Shown: positions 18,148 to 26,870 of the stretch, piece by piece
How the letters are laid out: each line of letters opens with the position of its first letter
How positions within the stretch are numbered: position 1 is the first letter of the stretch
Assembly (NCBI GenBank): GCA_002434245.1
Contig: DJJR01000061.1
Span: 1-38,601, forward strand
Length of the DNA stretch: 38,601 bases
Source of the DNA: Pelosinus fermentans
Lineage (GTDB): Bacteria > Bacillota > Negativicutes > DSM-13327
Reading direction: 5' to 3'
Program-made: the position numbers and the translations under genes
Notes under the pieces: generated by a model
What the model was told of the DNA's origin: nothing
The model's input: only the letters and a program-made list of their open reading frames with translations
Databases searched by the model: none

Positions 18148-19305
18148 ATGATCTATCTGGATAATGCTGCCACCTCTTGGCCTAAACCGGAAAGCGTATA
18201 TCAAATGGTTGACAAGGTTATGCGACAAATCGGAGCAAATCCTGGCCGTTCGGGGCATACCATGGCAATTGAAGCTGGCAGACTGGTTCAAGAAACAAGA
18301 GAATTAGCGGCAGCATTGTTTGCTATTCCTCATCCGTCTCAGGTGGTATTTACCTTAAATGTTACTGATTCTCTTAATCTGGCTTTAAAAGGATTGTTGC
18401 AGCCAGGCGATCATGTTATTACCAGTTCTATGGAACATAATGCTATGGCTCGCCCCTTAGAAGCGCTGTGTAAAAATGGGGTTACTGTTACCAAGGTGGC
18501 GACATCGCCTGTTAATGGAATTTCTCTTCGGGAGATTCAGAATGCTATTCAGGCAAATACCAAGTTAATTGCCATAACTCATGCTTCTAATGTGACTGGT
18601 ACATTAAATCCCATTGGGGAAATTGGACAAATTGCAAAAGCGTTTGGTGTTGCCTTTTTAGTAGACTGTGCCCAAACCGCAGGTGTTTTTCCAATCAATG
18701 TGCAGGAAATGGGAATTGATCTTTTGGCTTTTCCTGGTCATAAATCTTTATTAGGCTGTCAGGGTGTTGGCGGGCTATATGTCCATAAGGGGATTACGCT
18801 AAAGACCTTGCGTGAAGGCGGTACTGGCAGCCATTCTGAGTCTTTAGAACAACCGGATGAATTACCAGAACGATATGAGAGCGGCACACTTAATACTTCA
18901 GGAATTGCCGGACTTGGAGCCGGCATTCGATATATCATGGAAACCGGTATGGAAAAGATAAAGCAGCGGGAAGAAGAATTGACAAATCTGTTAGTAGCAG
19001 GTTTGGCGAAAATACCGGGAGTGGTGCTTTATGGTCCGCCATTGGGACAGCAGCGAGCTGCTGTTGTGTCTTTTAATCTTGAGCAGATCAGTGCGAATGA
19101 GCTGTGTATGATTTTGGATCAATCCTTTCAAATTGCTGTCCGTCCAGGTCTGCATTGCGCCCCGGATGCTCATCGAGTACTGGGAACCTTGCAGGGGGGA
19201 ACAATCCGTATTAGTCCAGGCTATTTTACTACAGAAGAAGAAATAGAAACGTGTTTGCAGGCAATTACTGCGATTGGGAAAGAATTGGTGGAGGAAATGA
19301 GATGA
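18148..19305 (+). CDS. class-V aminotransferase, cysteine desulfurase family
   Basis: PLP enzyme of 385 aa related to SufS/IscS, in the family of stand-alone cysteine desulfurases common in Firmicutes. It would release cysteine sulfur as a persulfide on Cys337 (VRPGLHCAP) for transfer to acceptors. The PLP lysine is Lys199 in FPGHKSLLG; SMEHNAMARPL and the Asp of FLVDCAQTAG mark the cofactor pocket. The N-terminus MIYLDNAATSWPKPE is standard, with GTG-AAGG-type ribosome binding site upstream. Its stop overlaps the start of the ThiF-like gene (ATGA), so the two act together, probably making a thiocarboxylate or persulfide sulfur carrier. A role in iron-sulfur cluster supply for the reductases is also possible. 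Confidence 0.9.
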   Translation: MIYLDNAATSWPKPESVYQMVDKVMRQIGANPGRSGHTMAIEAGRLVQETRELAAALFAIPHPSQVVFTLNVTDSLNLALKGLLQPGDHVITSSMEHNAMARPLEALCKNGVTVTKVATSPVNGISLREIQNAIQANTKLIAITHASNVTGTLNPIGEIGQIAKAFGVAFLVDCAQTAGVFPINVQEMGIDLLAFPGHKSLLGCQGVGGLYVHKGITLKTLREGGTGSHSESLEQPDELPERYESGTLNTSGIAGLGAGIRYIMETGMEKIKQREEELTNLLVAGLAKIPGVVLYGPPLGQQRAAVVSFNLEQISANELCMILDQSFQIAVRPGLHCAPDAHRVLGTLQGGTIRISPGYFTTEEEIETCLQAITAIGKELVEEMR

Positions 19306-20324
19306 TACATGTACCAGAACGATACTCCAGGCAAGCTATTTTTCAAGGTATCGGTTCAGCAGGTCAGGAGAAGATTGGGCACAGTCGGGTGGCAATCATT
19401 GGTTTAGGAGCACTGGGAACTGTAATTGCCAATAACTTGGTGAGAGCTGGGGTTGGATATATACGCTTAATTGATCGTGATTTTGTAGAGCTTAGCAATT
19501 TACAGCGGCAAACGATTTTTGATGAAGCGGATGTTAGTGAGCAACTGCCTAAAGCCGTTGCTGCTGCTCAGCATTTGGGAAGGGTCAATTCAGAAATAAC
19601 ACTAGAGGCAATTGTCAGCGATGTGAATGCTGCAAATATTGAAACGCTATTAACAGATGTTGACCTTGTCATGGATGGCACGGATAATTTTGAGACTCGC
19701 TTCCTTTTAAATGATATTTGTTTGAAAAAGAATATTTCTTGGGTGCACGGGGCTGTATTGGGGAGTTATGGTCTTACTGCGAACATAATTCCAGGACAAA
19801 CTCCATGTTATCGATGCTTCATGCCTGAAATACCAGATACAGGCGCTAGCGGCACTTGCAGTTCAGCTGGAGTGCTGAATATGATTACGGGTATCATTTC
19901 ATCATATGCATCGGCAGAAGCTGTAAAAATACTGGTTGGCAGTTCTGATGTCAGAAAGGCAGCCCTTTTCATTGATGTTTGGAATAACTCTTTTCATAGC
20001 AAAGAGCTATCGAGGCAATCAGACTGTCCTGCCTGTGTTAAACATGAATATCATTATCTTACTAAAGAAAAAGGAACCTATACGACTTTGCTATGCGGAC
20101 AAAAGGCGGTGCAAATTGTGCCAGGTCAGGTACGCAAGATGGACTTTTCCGATATTCTAAAGCGTTTGGCTCATGTAGGAGAAATTAAATCCAATCGTTT
20201 TCTTTTGCGTTTGAAAATTCATGAGATAGAAATAACTCTTTTTGCTGACGGACGGGCCATTATCAAAAATGTTGAAAATGAAAATAAAGCCAAGGCTCTC
20301 TATACAGAGTATTTTGGATTGTGA
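19302..20324 (+). CDS. ThiF/MoeB-family adenylyltransferase
   Basis: E1-like enzyme of 340 aa that adenylates the C-terminal Gly-Gly of ubiquitin-like sulfur carriers (ThiS, MoaD, CysO type). Visible: ATP-binding GLGALG at 34-39, Asp-Arg-Asp of LIDRDFVELSNLQRQ, the DGTDNFETRFLLND segment, zinc cysteines Cys169, Cys172, Cys242 and Cys245 (CYRC and CPAC), and a candidate catalytic Cys186 in GTCSSAG. The C-terminal extension with LLCGQKAVQIVPG is like Firmicute ThiF. ATG 19302 overlaps the desulfurase stop by 4 nt and has GGTGGAGG upstream; a longer frame from 19251 lies inside the desulfurase gene. No ThiS or MoaD gene is visible nearby, so the acceptor is unknown. Confidence 0.88.
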   Translation: MIHVPERYSRQAIFQGIGSAGQEKIGHSRVAIIGLGALGTVIANNLVRAGVGYIRLIDRDFVELSNLQRQTIFDEADVSEQLPKAVAAAQHLGRVNSEITLEAIVSDVNAANIETLLTDVDLVMDGTDNFETRFLLNDICLKKNISWVHGAVLGSYGLTANIIPGQTPCYRCFMPEIPDTGASGTCSSAGVLNMITGIISSYASAEAVKILVGSSDVRKAALFIDVWNNSFHSKELSRQSDCPACVKHEYHYLTKEKGTYTTLLCGQKAVQIVPGQVRKMDFSDILKRLAHVGEIKSNRFLLRLKIHEIEITLFADGRAIIKNVENENKAKALYTEYFGL

Positions 20325-20389
20325 TCAGTATGTAATGCATTACATTTGTATATTGCTTGCTATAAAGAAATCAATTAAGTCTGAAATGA

Positions 20390-20418
20390 TTGACAAAATT
20401 AGTTAAAAATGATATGTA
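20390..20418 (+). promoter_or_regulatory. promoter of metallophosphoesterase
   Basis: TTGACA (20390-20395), 17-nt spacer, TATGTA (20413-20418). The transcript would start about where the leader begins. Confidence 0.6.
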
Positions 20419-20426
20419 TGTTATAA

Positions 20427-20493
20427 GACTGATTAGAAAACTAAAGGTCAAAATAAATTTGGTTTACGGCCAAGTTTGCTTTGATCTTTTTTT
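20427..20493 (+). promoter_or_regulatory. attenuator leader of metallophosphoesterase
   Basis: GACTGA, stem TTAG (20433-20436), loop AAAA, CTAA (20441-20444), directly running into terminator AAAGGTCAAA (20443-20452) / TTTGATCTTT (20480-20489), with an inner AAATTTGG/CCAAGTTT stem and a T run. About 130 nt follow before the gene, in which I see only the ribosome binding site. Confidence 0.7.
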
Positions 20494-20625
20494 ATGGAAA
20501 TCATTATATATAGCGAAGGGATAAGATCGGAGCTGCCTTGCAACTTCGCTATTTTCAAGTAGCATCAGGAGAGCATTCTACATTGGAGCGCCATCAGCAT
20601 GTTCACATCAAAAGGGGGCAGTTCT

Positions 20626-21897
20626 GTGCTGAAGAAAATCTTTTTACGTGGCTTATGGATCATGACGTTAGTGATTGTCATTATGATTGTGCCGAGTGTA
20701 CGTTTTCTTTTCTCAGCGTCGTCCTTGGGAAGTCCCGTTCCAGATCATATCACCTTAACATGGAGGGATGATCCACAGACAACCCAGGCCATCACATGGC
20801 GAATGGATAAAGATGCTAAAGATGGGTTTACTGAATATGGGGAAAGGTTTACGACAGGACCTTTTCCCTATGATACTAGAACCGTTACTTCAACTGTAGA
20901 GGAATTATCAACTAATGCGGGAGATATGAGTATTCATTCAGTGAATCTCACTGGACTAAAACCTGGAACATGTTATTATTATAGGGTAGGATATGGGAAC
21001 ATATGGACTGAGTGGTACGAATTCACAACTGCGCCTAAGAGCTCTTCTGCCTTTGCATTTTTTATTTTTGGTGATTCTCAAAGCGTTGATTATAGTACTT
21101 GGGGTGCTACTTTGCATCAGGCCTTTCAAAACAATTCAAAAGCTGCATTTTTTATTAATACAGGAAATTTAGTGGCTGTTGGACAAGATTTCATGCAATG
21201 GAACGCTTGGCTGGAAGCCGCTAAAGGAGTCATCGATACCATTCCTGCTATGCCAGTATTAGGAAATCATGAAACCTATACAAAAGATGAAAAAATATCT
21301 CAGCCGATATTATACCAAACTCTTTTTAAACTGCCATCTAATGGTCCAGAACATTTGAAAGGAAAGGCGTATTCATTTGATTATGGTGAAGTACATTTTG
21401 TGATGCTGGATAGCCAAATGAATGAAGAATGTTGTTCCTTTTCAGATCTATTGAGGGAAGAAAAAGCGTGGTTAGAAAGAGATCTACAAAATACGAATAA
21501 AAAATGGAAAGTGGCAGTCTTTCACCAGCCGCTTTATAGCAATCAGACAAATGCTATTGACGATGATAGTAAGAGCGCCTTTGTGCCGATTTTCGATAGA
21601 TATCATGTTGATATTGCTTTCTCGGGGCACGAACAGATATATGCCCGAACCTATCCTTTGTATAATAATGAGAAGGTGGAGGGTGCCAGCCTAGGGACAA
21701 TCTATGTTACTGCCGGGAAAAGTGGTACAAAAGCATATCAGAGTTCAAAGGCTAAGCCATGGGATGAAGTTTATAATCCCTTAGATGAACCGATCTATCT
21801 TACAGTAGAGGTAAAACATTCGAGTATGGAGGTAAAGGTGTCCACCGGGCAAGGTTCTGTAATCGATGATTGGAGAATTGAGAAACTATCGGAATAA
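20626..21897 (+). CDS. secreted or membrane-anchored metallophosphoesterase, purple acid phosphatase-like
   Basis: Exported protein of 423 aa. Residues 2-30 form a basic-hydrophobic signal or anchor (LKKIFLRGLW and a long aliphatic stretch). Residues 37-136 resemble the Fn3-like N-terminal domain of purple acid phosphatases (ITLTWRDDPQTTQAITW, LTGLKPGTCYYYRVG). The calcineurin-like domain has GDSQ (149-152), GN (180-181), GNHE (213-216), VFHQPLYS (His300) and SGHEQIYARTYPL (334-346). Two usual metal ligands look changed: the Asp of the second motif is Asn181 and the last His of GHxH is Gln337. GTG 20626 follows AAAGGGGG; the in-frame ATG at 20599 would include the ribosome binding site. It could hydrolyse phospho- or sulfo-esters outside the cytoplasm; the substrate is unknown. 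Confidence 0.82.
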   Translation: MLKKIFLRGLWIMTLVIVIMIVPSVRFLFSASSLGSPVPDHITLTWRDDPQTTQAITWRMDKDAKDGFTEYGERFTTGPFPYDTRTVTSTVEELSTNAGDMSIHSVNLTGLKPGTCYYYRVGYGNIWTEWYEFTTAPKSSSAFAFFIFGDSQSVDYSTWGATLHQAFQNNSKAAFFINTGNLVAVGQDFMQWNAWLEAAKGVIDTIPAMPVLGNHETYTKDEKISQPILYQTLFKLPSNGPEHLKGKAYSFDYGEVHFVMLDSQMNEECCSFSDLLREEKAWLERDLQNTNKKWKVAVFHQPLYSNQTNAIDDDSKSAFVPIFDRYHVDIAFSGHEQIYARTYPLYNNEKVEGASLGTIYVTAGKSGTKAYQSSKAKPWDEVYNPLDEPIYLTVEVKHSSMEVKVSTGQGSVIDDWRIEKLSE

Positions 21898-21976
21898 AAG
21901 AAATACATGCCAGGAAGGGGTAGAATTGGTTCCAGAAATACTGAGAAAGTAGTATTGAAAGACAAGGCTGCTTAAA

Positions 21977-22005
21977 TTGACTTTTATAATAATCAATGAT
22001 ATGAT
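21977..22005 (+). promoter_or_regulatory. promoter of D4K5
   Basis: TTGACT (21977-21982), 17-nt spacer, TATGAT (22000-22005). Confidence 0.65.
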
Positions 22006-22029
22006 TTATTTAAATTTTATAAAGTGGCG

Positions 22030-22102
22030 TTGGGTAAGCTGGCTGTATGAAACGACAGAGGCTTCGAGCAAAATATGTATTTTGCTCGAAGCCTCTTTAT
22101 TT
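22030..22102 (+). promoter_or_regulatory. attenuator leader of D4K5
   Basis: CTGG, stem CTGT (22033-22036), loop ATGAAACG, ACAG (22045-22048). Terminator AGAGGCTTCGAGCAAAATA (22047-22065) pairs completely with the following complement up to GCCTCT and a T run. The upstream stem is CTGT/ACAG, a full compensatory change from the CAG/CTG type. Confidence 0.7.
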
Positions 22103-22125
22103 TCGGATTAACTAGGAGGTTCGGT

Positions 22126-23608
22126 ATGAGTGTCATTAATCTTAAAGCATCAGAGGTTCAAACCCGAGAAGCACGTCTGGGGTCTATTACGGGATTTGCA
22201 GGAACTGCAGGTGAACTGGTTGGGTGCGCGCGCGCAGGCACGTTGAAAGAAAGTGAAAGAAGTTTTAGCCAATGTATGGGATGCAGCTCGGGCAATGCGT
22301 TTTGCCAATTTTCTATGATTCAGGACGCTATTGTTGTCAACCACGCTCCAGTCGGTTGTGCTGGGGATTTCTTTACTTTTAATTTTGTCTATCGGGTGGG
22401 GCAAATGGAGAGAGAGAGCTTTCTCCTGTAATTGGAAGATACTTCAGTACAAATATTGAAGAGCAAGATACTATTTTTGGTGCAACCCAGAAGCTTGCTG
22501 ATACGATTCGTAAAGCCTATGAAAGAGTCAAGCCAAATGCGATTTTTGTTACGACTTCTTGTGCATCTGGAATTATTGGAGATGATGTGGAAGGGGTTGC
22601 AAATGACTTATCAGAAGAATTGGGGATTCCTGTAATTGCTTGCTTTTGCGAGGGTTTTAAATCAAAGATTTGGACTACAGGGTTTGATGCGGCATATCAT
22701 TCCATTGTTAGAAAGCTTGTAAAGCCGCCAGAAAAAAAATCAAATAAGGTCAATGTTATAAATTTTGGGGAAGTAAAATATTTGATGAACTGTTGAATCC
22801 ACTAGGGTATGAAGTAGACTATATTGTTCCATTTTCAACAGTAGCCCAGTTAGAACATATTTCAGAAGCTGCAGCTACCATTCAAATTTGTTCCACCCTT
22901 GGGACTTATATTGGTGCTGCTTTAGAACAGGTTTATGGTGTGCCTGAGATCAAATCTCCCCCGGCTTATGGTATAGCGGGTACAGATCGCTGGATGAGAG
23001 AAATCGGCAGAGTTCTTAATAGGCAAGGGGAGATCGAAGAGGTGATTGCTAAGGAGCATGAACGTGTATTGCCGAAGCTTGAGGAATATCGTAATAAACT
23101 TCAGGGTAAAACAGCCTATCTAACGGCTGGTGCTGCCCACGGGCACGCTTTAATTGCACTTTTGCAGGAATTGGGAATGACCGTGCAGGGGGCGGCAATT
23201 TTTCATCATGATCCTATTTATGATAATGGTGATGTGGTCTCAGATGCATTGGCTCATGCTGTCAATACCTATGGTGATGTTCCCAATTATAACGTTTGTA
23301 ACAAACAAGCTTATGAATTAGTTAATATTTTAAATAAAGTAAGACCCGATATCATGATTGCCAGACATGGCGGTATGACGATGTGGGGAGCAAAACTGGG
23401 GATTCCTACACTTTTAATTGGCGATGAACAACTCAGCTTTGGCTATCAGGGGGTTCTAAACTATGCGGAAAGAATTTTGGAATCCCTTGATAACAAAGAG
23501 TTTGTCATTAACCTTGCTAAACACAGTACGATGCCTTACACCAAATGGTGGCTGGAACAAGACCCATTTTCTTTTCTTAGGAGTGACTTAGATGTTAAAA
23601 CTTATTGA
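22126..23608 (+). pseudogene. nitrogenase-like catalytic subunit, NifD/MarD type (D4), two frameshifts
   Basis: Alpha-type subunit split into three frames. Part 1 (ATG 22126 behind AGGAGGT) has Cys50/Cys53 and Cys78 in HAPVGCAGD and stops at TAA after VGQMERE. The continuation ELSPVIGRYFSTNIEEQ is two bases off: removing one GA unit from the (GA)5G tract 22408-22418 gives VGQMERELSPVIGRYFSTN, which aligns without gaps to D3 RGQFSRELEYTNINYINTN. Part 2 carries TTSCASGIIGDD, CEGFKS and NVINFG, then stops at 22793. Adding one G to the G4 run 22767-22770 restores GSKIFDELLNPLGYEVD and the rest, including the cofactor-type Cys in IQICSTLGTYIGAALEQ and SFGYQG (Phe at the His442 position). The restored length is about 493 aa. 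Pseudogene, repeat slippage or sequence error are all possible. Confidence 0.85.
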
Positions 23609-24908
23609 ACAACCGCGCTATTCTTGTGCTTTAGGCGCACAGCAATCCGTGATTGCCATAAAAAGAGCAGTTCCTATTTTGCATTCCGGACCTGGCTGCG
23701 GTGATAAAATCAACAGACTTCTCGGGCAAGGTGAAGGCTATGCAGGTGGAAATACTGTACCTTGTACCAATGCAAGTGAATCTGAAATTGTTTTTGGCGG
23801 CGAACAAAAATTAGGTAATGTGATTGAAGGTGCTTTTAAAGTAATCGATGCAGATCTTTATGCTGTATTGACTGGCTGCACCTCTGATATTATCGGGGAT
23901 GACATCGGGCAGGTGACAAGCGCTTACCAAGAACAGGATAGACCAATTGTATATGTTGAAACAGGTGGCTTTAAGAGTAATAACTATGTGAGCCATGAGA
24001 CCGTGGTTAAAGCCATTATTGATCAATATGTAGATAAATTTAAAAAAGGAACAGACAAAATCAAAGGGCTGGTGAATGTATTTGCTACGGTTCCTTATCA
24101 AGATCCTTTCTGGAACGGAAATCTAGAGGAAATCAAGAGAATTTTGGAAGGCATAGGTCTTAGGGTCAATATTCTTTTTGGTGCAGAATCTGGTGGCATT
24201 AACGAATGGCAAAGCATTCCCCAGGCTGAATATAATGTTGTTATTAACGCCTGGGCAGGCCTGGGAATTGCTCAGCACTTAGAGGAAAAATATAAGACTC
24301 CTTATATTCATTTTCCCTATTTACCCATTGGTGGTGAGGAAACAACGAAATTCTTGCGACAGGTTGCTGAGGTTACTGGTATTGATAGAAGTTATACCGA
24401 AGCCTTTATTAAAAAAGAAGAAGAAAAGTTTTATATGCATATTGAACGTATGGCTGATTTTATATTGGAGTTCAGGTATGGGCTTCCACGAAGATTTTAT
24501 ACGATTTTAGATGCTTCCTATGGGATTGGCCTTTCCAAATACTTATTAAATGAACTTGGCATTCTTCCAGCCAAACAATTCATTATTGATGACACACCGG
24601 AAGAATTTCAGGAAGCCATTCAGGAGCAATTTAACAAGATTTCTTCTTTACGCTCTGCCAAAGTCAGTTTCAATACTGATGCTGGTGCTATTCAAGAGGA
24701 AATTAGAAAGGATGATCACAAGCATAGAGCATTAATTGTAGGAAGTGCCTGGGAAAGAGATTTAGCAACAGAAATTGGTGGCGATCTTTTGATTTTAAGT
24801 GTACCCGTTGCTTATCGACTTGTTTTAAATTGCGGCTATGCCGGTTATAATGGCGGACTGCGGGTAATTGAAGATATTTATGGAAAAGTCCTGGATACAT
24901 ACCGCTAG
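23592..24908 (+). CDS. nitrogenase-like catalytic subunit, NifK/MarK type (K5)
   Basis: Beta-type partner of D4, 438 aa, intact. Cysteines: Cys12 (SCALGA), Cys36 (HSGPGCGDK), the VPCTN cysteine and the LTGCTSDIIGDD cysteine. Closest in feel to K1 (same LIEQPRYSCALGAQQ-like start and AGYNGGLRVIEDIYG end). The ATG lies inside the last codons of D4, a 17-nt overlap, with TTAGGAG eight bases upstream, so it can be translated independently if D4 is really broken. Presumed to form a complex with D4 and to use a NifH-type reductase from elsewhere in the cluster. Confidence 0.87.
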   Translation: MLKLIEQPRYSCALGAQQSVIAIKRAVPILHSGPGCGDKINRLLGQGEGYAGGNTVPCTNASESEIVFGGEQKLGNVIEGAFKVIDADLYAVLTGCTSDIIGDDIGQVTSAYQEQDRPIVYVETGGFKSNNYVSHETVVKAIIDQYVDKFKKGTDKIKGLVNVFATVPYQDPFWNGNLEEIKRILEGIGLRVNILFGAESGGINEWQSIPQAEYNVVINAWAGLGIAQHLEEKYKTPYIHFPYLPIGGEETTKFLRQVAEVTGIDRSYTEAFIKKEEEKFYMHIERMADFILEFRYGLPRRFYTILDASYGIGLSKYLLNELGILPAKQFIIDDTPEEFQEAIQEQFNKISSLRSAKVSFNTDAGAIQEEIRKDDHKHRALIVGSAWERDLATEIGGDLLILSVPVAYRLVLNCGYAGYNGGLRVIEDIYGKVLDTYR

Positions 24909-24911
24909 GGA

Positions 24912-24940
24912 TTGATATCATGAATAAATAGCATTAAAAG
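24912..24940 (+). promoter_or_regulatory. candidate promoter of TrmO-NifX-radical SAM unit
   Basis: TTGATA (24912-24917) with TAAAAG (24935-24940) at 17 nt. The -10 is weak, but the position relative to the leader matches other units. Confidence 0.4.
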
Positions 24941-24943
24941 CAA

Positions 24944-25002
24944 CTGACTAGGTGATGAACTAGAGGCTGTATTTCCCAGGTAATTTGGAATGCAGTCTTT
25001 TT
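24944..25002 (+). promoter_or_regulatory. attenuator leader of TrmO-NifX-radical SAM unit
   Basis: CTGA, stem CTAG (24948-24951), loop GTGATGAA, CTAG (24960-24963), then terminator AGGCTGTATTTCC / GGAATGCAGTCT with one bulge and a T5 run. Confidence 0.68.
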
Positions 25003-25041
25003 GTTATGATGTATAGATAAATAGTGAAAGAGGTAGAAAAC

Positions 25042-25521
25042 ATGATTACATATCAAGAGATCGGCATTGTTCAGTCGCCTTTTAAAGAGCCAAAAGGAAC
25101 GCCCATTCAGTCACCAGCAGCACAAGATATTGATGGTGTGATCAGCCTATATCCAGAATATGTGGAAGGATTGAAAGATATTGAAGGATTTTCTCATATT
25201 ATTTTGTTATATCATTTTCATTTAGTGAAAGAGTCTTCCTTGCTGGTAAAACCTTTTCTAGATACTAATTTACATGGTGTTTTTGCTACCCGATCGCCAA
25301 GCAGACCCAATCCAATCGGGTTTTCCGTAGTGCGTCTTCTCAAAGTGGCAGAAAACAAACTCTATATTCGGGACGTAGATATTGTAGATGGAACGCCTCT
25401 TTTAGACATCAAGCCCTACGTAGCGAAATTTGATGTAAGGAAACCAGAGCGGACTGGGTGGTTTGAAAAAAAATTACATAAGTTGTCAACAACAAAAGAC
25501 GATGGTCGTTTTGTTAAATAA
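25042..25521 (+). CDS. TrmO/TsaA-family SAM-dependent methyltransferase
   Basis: Protein of 159 aa of the UPF0066/TsaA (YaeB, VirR) fold. The characterised member TrmO N6-methylates t6A37 in tRNA using S-adenosylmethionine. The family motif ATRSPSRPNPIGFSVVRLL is present near residues 88-106, preceded by FSHIILLYHFH and followed by VDGTPLLDIKPYVAKFD. ATG 25042 follows GAAAGAGGT; an in-frame GTG at 25024 precedes that site and is unlikely. The NifX-type gene starts 67 nt downstream. TsaA proteins also occur next to molybdenum- or methyl-transfer genes in anaerobes, so a role other than tRNA modification is possible in this sulfur-salvage setting. Confidence 0.85.
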   Translation: MITYQEIGIVQSPFKEPKGTPIQSPAAQDIDGVISLYPEYVEGLKDIEGFSHIILLYHFHLVKESSLLVKPFLDTNLHGVFATRSPSRPNPIGFSVVRLLKVAENKLYIRDVDIVDGTPLLDIKPYVAKFDVRKPERTGWFEKKLHKLSTTKDDGRFVK

Positions 25522-25588
25522 ATGTCATGCGCCAAGGGTTACTTTGGCTGCATTTTTAATAAACAGAATAAATAAGAGGAGTGGTATT

Positions 25589-26002
25589 ATGTCTAAGGTT
25601 GCTGTTGTCAGTACGGATGGAGTCTCTATTAATGAACATTTTGGCAGGTCGAAAGAATTTTTGATTTATGAAGTGGATGAAAAAGGAGAATATACATTCC
25701 TGGAGCGTCGTGACAATATCTCGCCTAACTCTCAGAATGTGCATGCCCATATTGCTAGTACGACAGCCGATTTGCTTACTGATGTGGAAGTGGTGCTGGC
25801 AAAGCAAATCGGGCCCGGAGCAGAACAAGAGTTGAGAAAGAAGGGAATTCTTGCTCTGTCAGTTAATAGTTCCATTGAAAAAGCATTGCAAGCTTATGGA
25901 AAGCGAGGAAAATTTATAAAAAATAGCATTAAGCAGTCTGCTGGTTGTCAATCATCTTGTGGCACTGGTTCTTGCGGGGGATCTTCTCAGGGATGCAAAT
26001 AG
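25589..26002 (+). CDS. NifX/NifB-type dinitrogenase iron-molybdenum cofactor-binding protein
   Basis: Cluster-carrier type protein of 137 aa. The NifX-like fold covers roughly residues 1-110: SKVAVVSTDGVSINEHFGRSKEF with the His-Phe-Gly motif, HAHIASTTADLLTDVEVVLAKQIG and GILALSVNSSIEKALQAY. Unusual is the C-terminal Cys/Gly/Ser-rich tail from about residue 119 with CQSSCGTGSCGGSSQGCK, four cysteines that could hold an iron-sulfur cluster or metal. ATG 25589 has AAGAGGAG upstream. It probably carries or stores the NifB product between NifB and the D/K proteins. It sits in one unit with TrmO and a radical SAM gene. The fold assignment is firm; the carrier role is inferred from NifX/NafY relatives. 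Confidence 0.86.
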   Translation: MSKVAVVSTDGVSINEHFGRSKEFLIYEVDEKGEYTFLERRDNISPNSQNVHAHIASTTADLLTDVEVVLAKQIGPGAEQELRKKGILALSVNSSIEKALQAYGKRGKFIKNSIKQSAGCQSSCGTGSCGGSSQGCK

Positions 26003-26080
26003 CGATATTTCACCTGGTTTTCCCCTAAAAAATTGTAAGCATTTATTGCTGCTGGATCGAAATACAAAGGATGATGAAAC

Positions 26081-26686
26081 ATGTCAATGACGATCACTTA
26101 TGAATTGGAGAATTCTTTATATCTTAATATTACGAATCGATGCAGCAGTCACTGCTCTTTTTGTGTAAGAAATAATGCAGATGGTGTTACGGATGGAAAG
26201 AACCTCTGGCTGGAGCGGGAACCTACCATCGATGAAGTAATTGCCGATGTTCAAAGACATGATATTTCTAAATATAAAGAATTCGTATTTTGCGGCTACG
26301 GAGAGCCTATGATGCGGGCCTATGATGTTATTGAAATATGCAAAAAACTAAAAGCTCAATATCAGCTTCCCATTCGTATTAACACGAATGGACATGGAAA
26401 TTTAATTTGTGGCTTTGATATTACTTCACAATTGAATGGAATAATCGATGCTGTTTCTATTAGTCTTAATGCAAAGAATAAACAGCTTTATCAGGAACTG
26501 TGTCGATCTGATTATGGTGAGGCATCTTTTGATGGTCTTTTAGATTTTGCGGTTAAGTGCAAAAGGTATGTTCCACATGTGGCATTATCTGTAGTTGGTG
26601 TTATGTGCGATAATGACATACAGGCTTGCAGAGTGATTGCTCAAAAGATCGGCGTGGATTTTAAAGTAAGAAAATTTGTACCATAA
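26081..26686 (+). CDS. radical SAM protein, TatD-associated type
   Basis: Radical SAM enzyme of 201 aa. The [4Fe-4S] motif CxxxCxxC is Cys21, Cys25, Cys28 (NRCSSHCSFC), followed by a GYGEPMMR segment for SAM binding and INTNGHGN and VSISLNAKN strands. It is short compared with most radical SAM enzymes (no SPASM or other C-terminal domain), matching the small TatD-associated subfamily whose reaction is unknown. It starts 78 nt after the NifX-type gene, without a terminator between, so it is probably the last gene of that unit. Whether it works on the cofactor, on tRNA or elsewhere cannot be told. Confidence 0.85.
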   Translation: MSMTITYELENSLYLNITNRCSSHCSFCVRNNADGVTDGKNLWLEREPTIDEVIADVQRHDISKYKEFVFCGYGEPMMRAYDVIEICKKLKAQYQLPIRINTNGHGNLICGFDITSQLNGIIDAVSISLNAKNKQLYQELCRSDYGEASFDGLLDFAVKCKRYVPHVALSVVGVMCDNDIQACRVIAQKIGVDFKVRKFVP

Positions 26687-26704
26687 GTTGATGAATTACA
26701 TAGG

Positions 26705-26734
26705 TTGACACTTTAATATTGACTGTGCTATCAT
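26705..26734 (+). promoter_or_regulatory. promoter of YeiH-type transporter unit
   Basis: TTGACA (26705-26710), 18-nt spacer, TATCAT (26729-26734). Confidence 0.65.
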
Positions 26735-26756
26735 AGCAAGTAATTGAATATCTTTC

Positions 26757-26818
26757 TGCTGATCAGATAACTGAAGGCTAAGGAATTCCCTAATAGGGGG
26801 AGGTTCTTAGCCTTTTTT
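26757..26818 (+). promoter_or_regulatory. attenuator leader of YeiH-type transporter unit
   Basis: GCTGA, stem TCAG (26763-26766), loop ATAA, CTGA (26771-26774), sharing its last A with terminator AAGGCTAAG (26774-26782) / CTTAGCCTT (26806-26814) and a T run. A clear type example of the element. Confidence 0.75.
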
Positions 26819-26870
26819 ATTTATCTGCTCAGTTAGCAGGTTATGAGAATAAAATTGGGGGTGTCTATAA

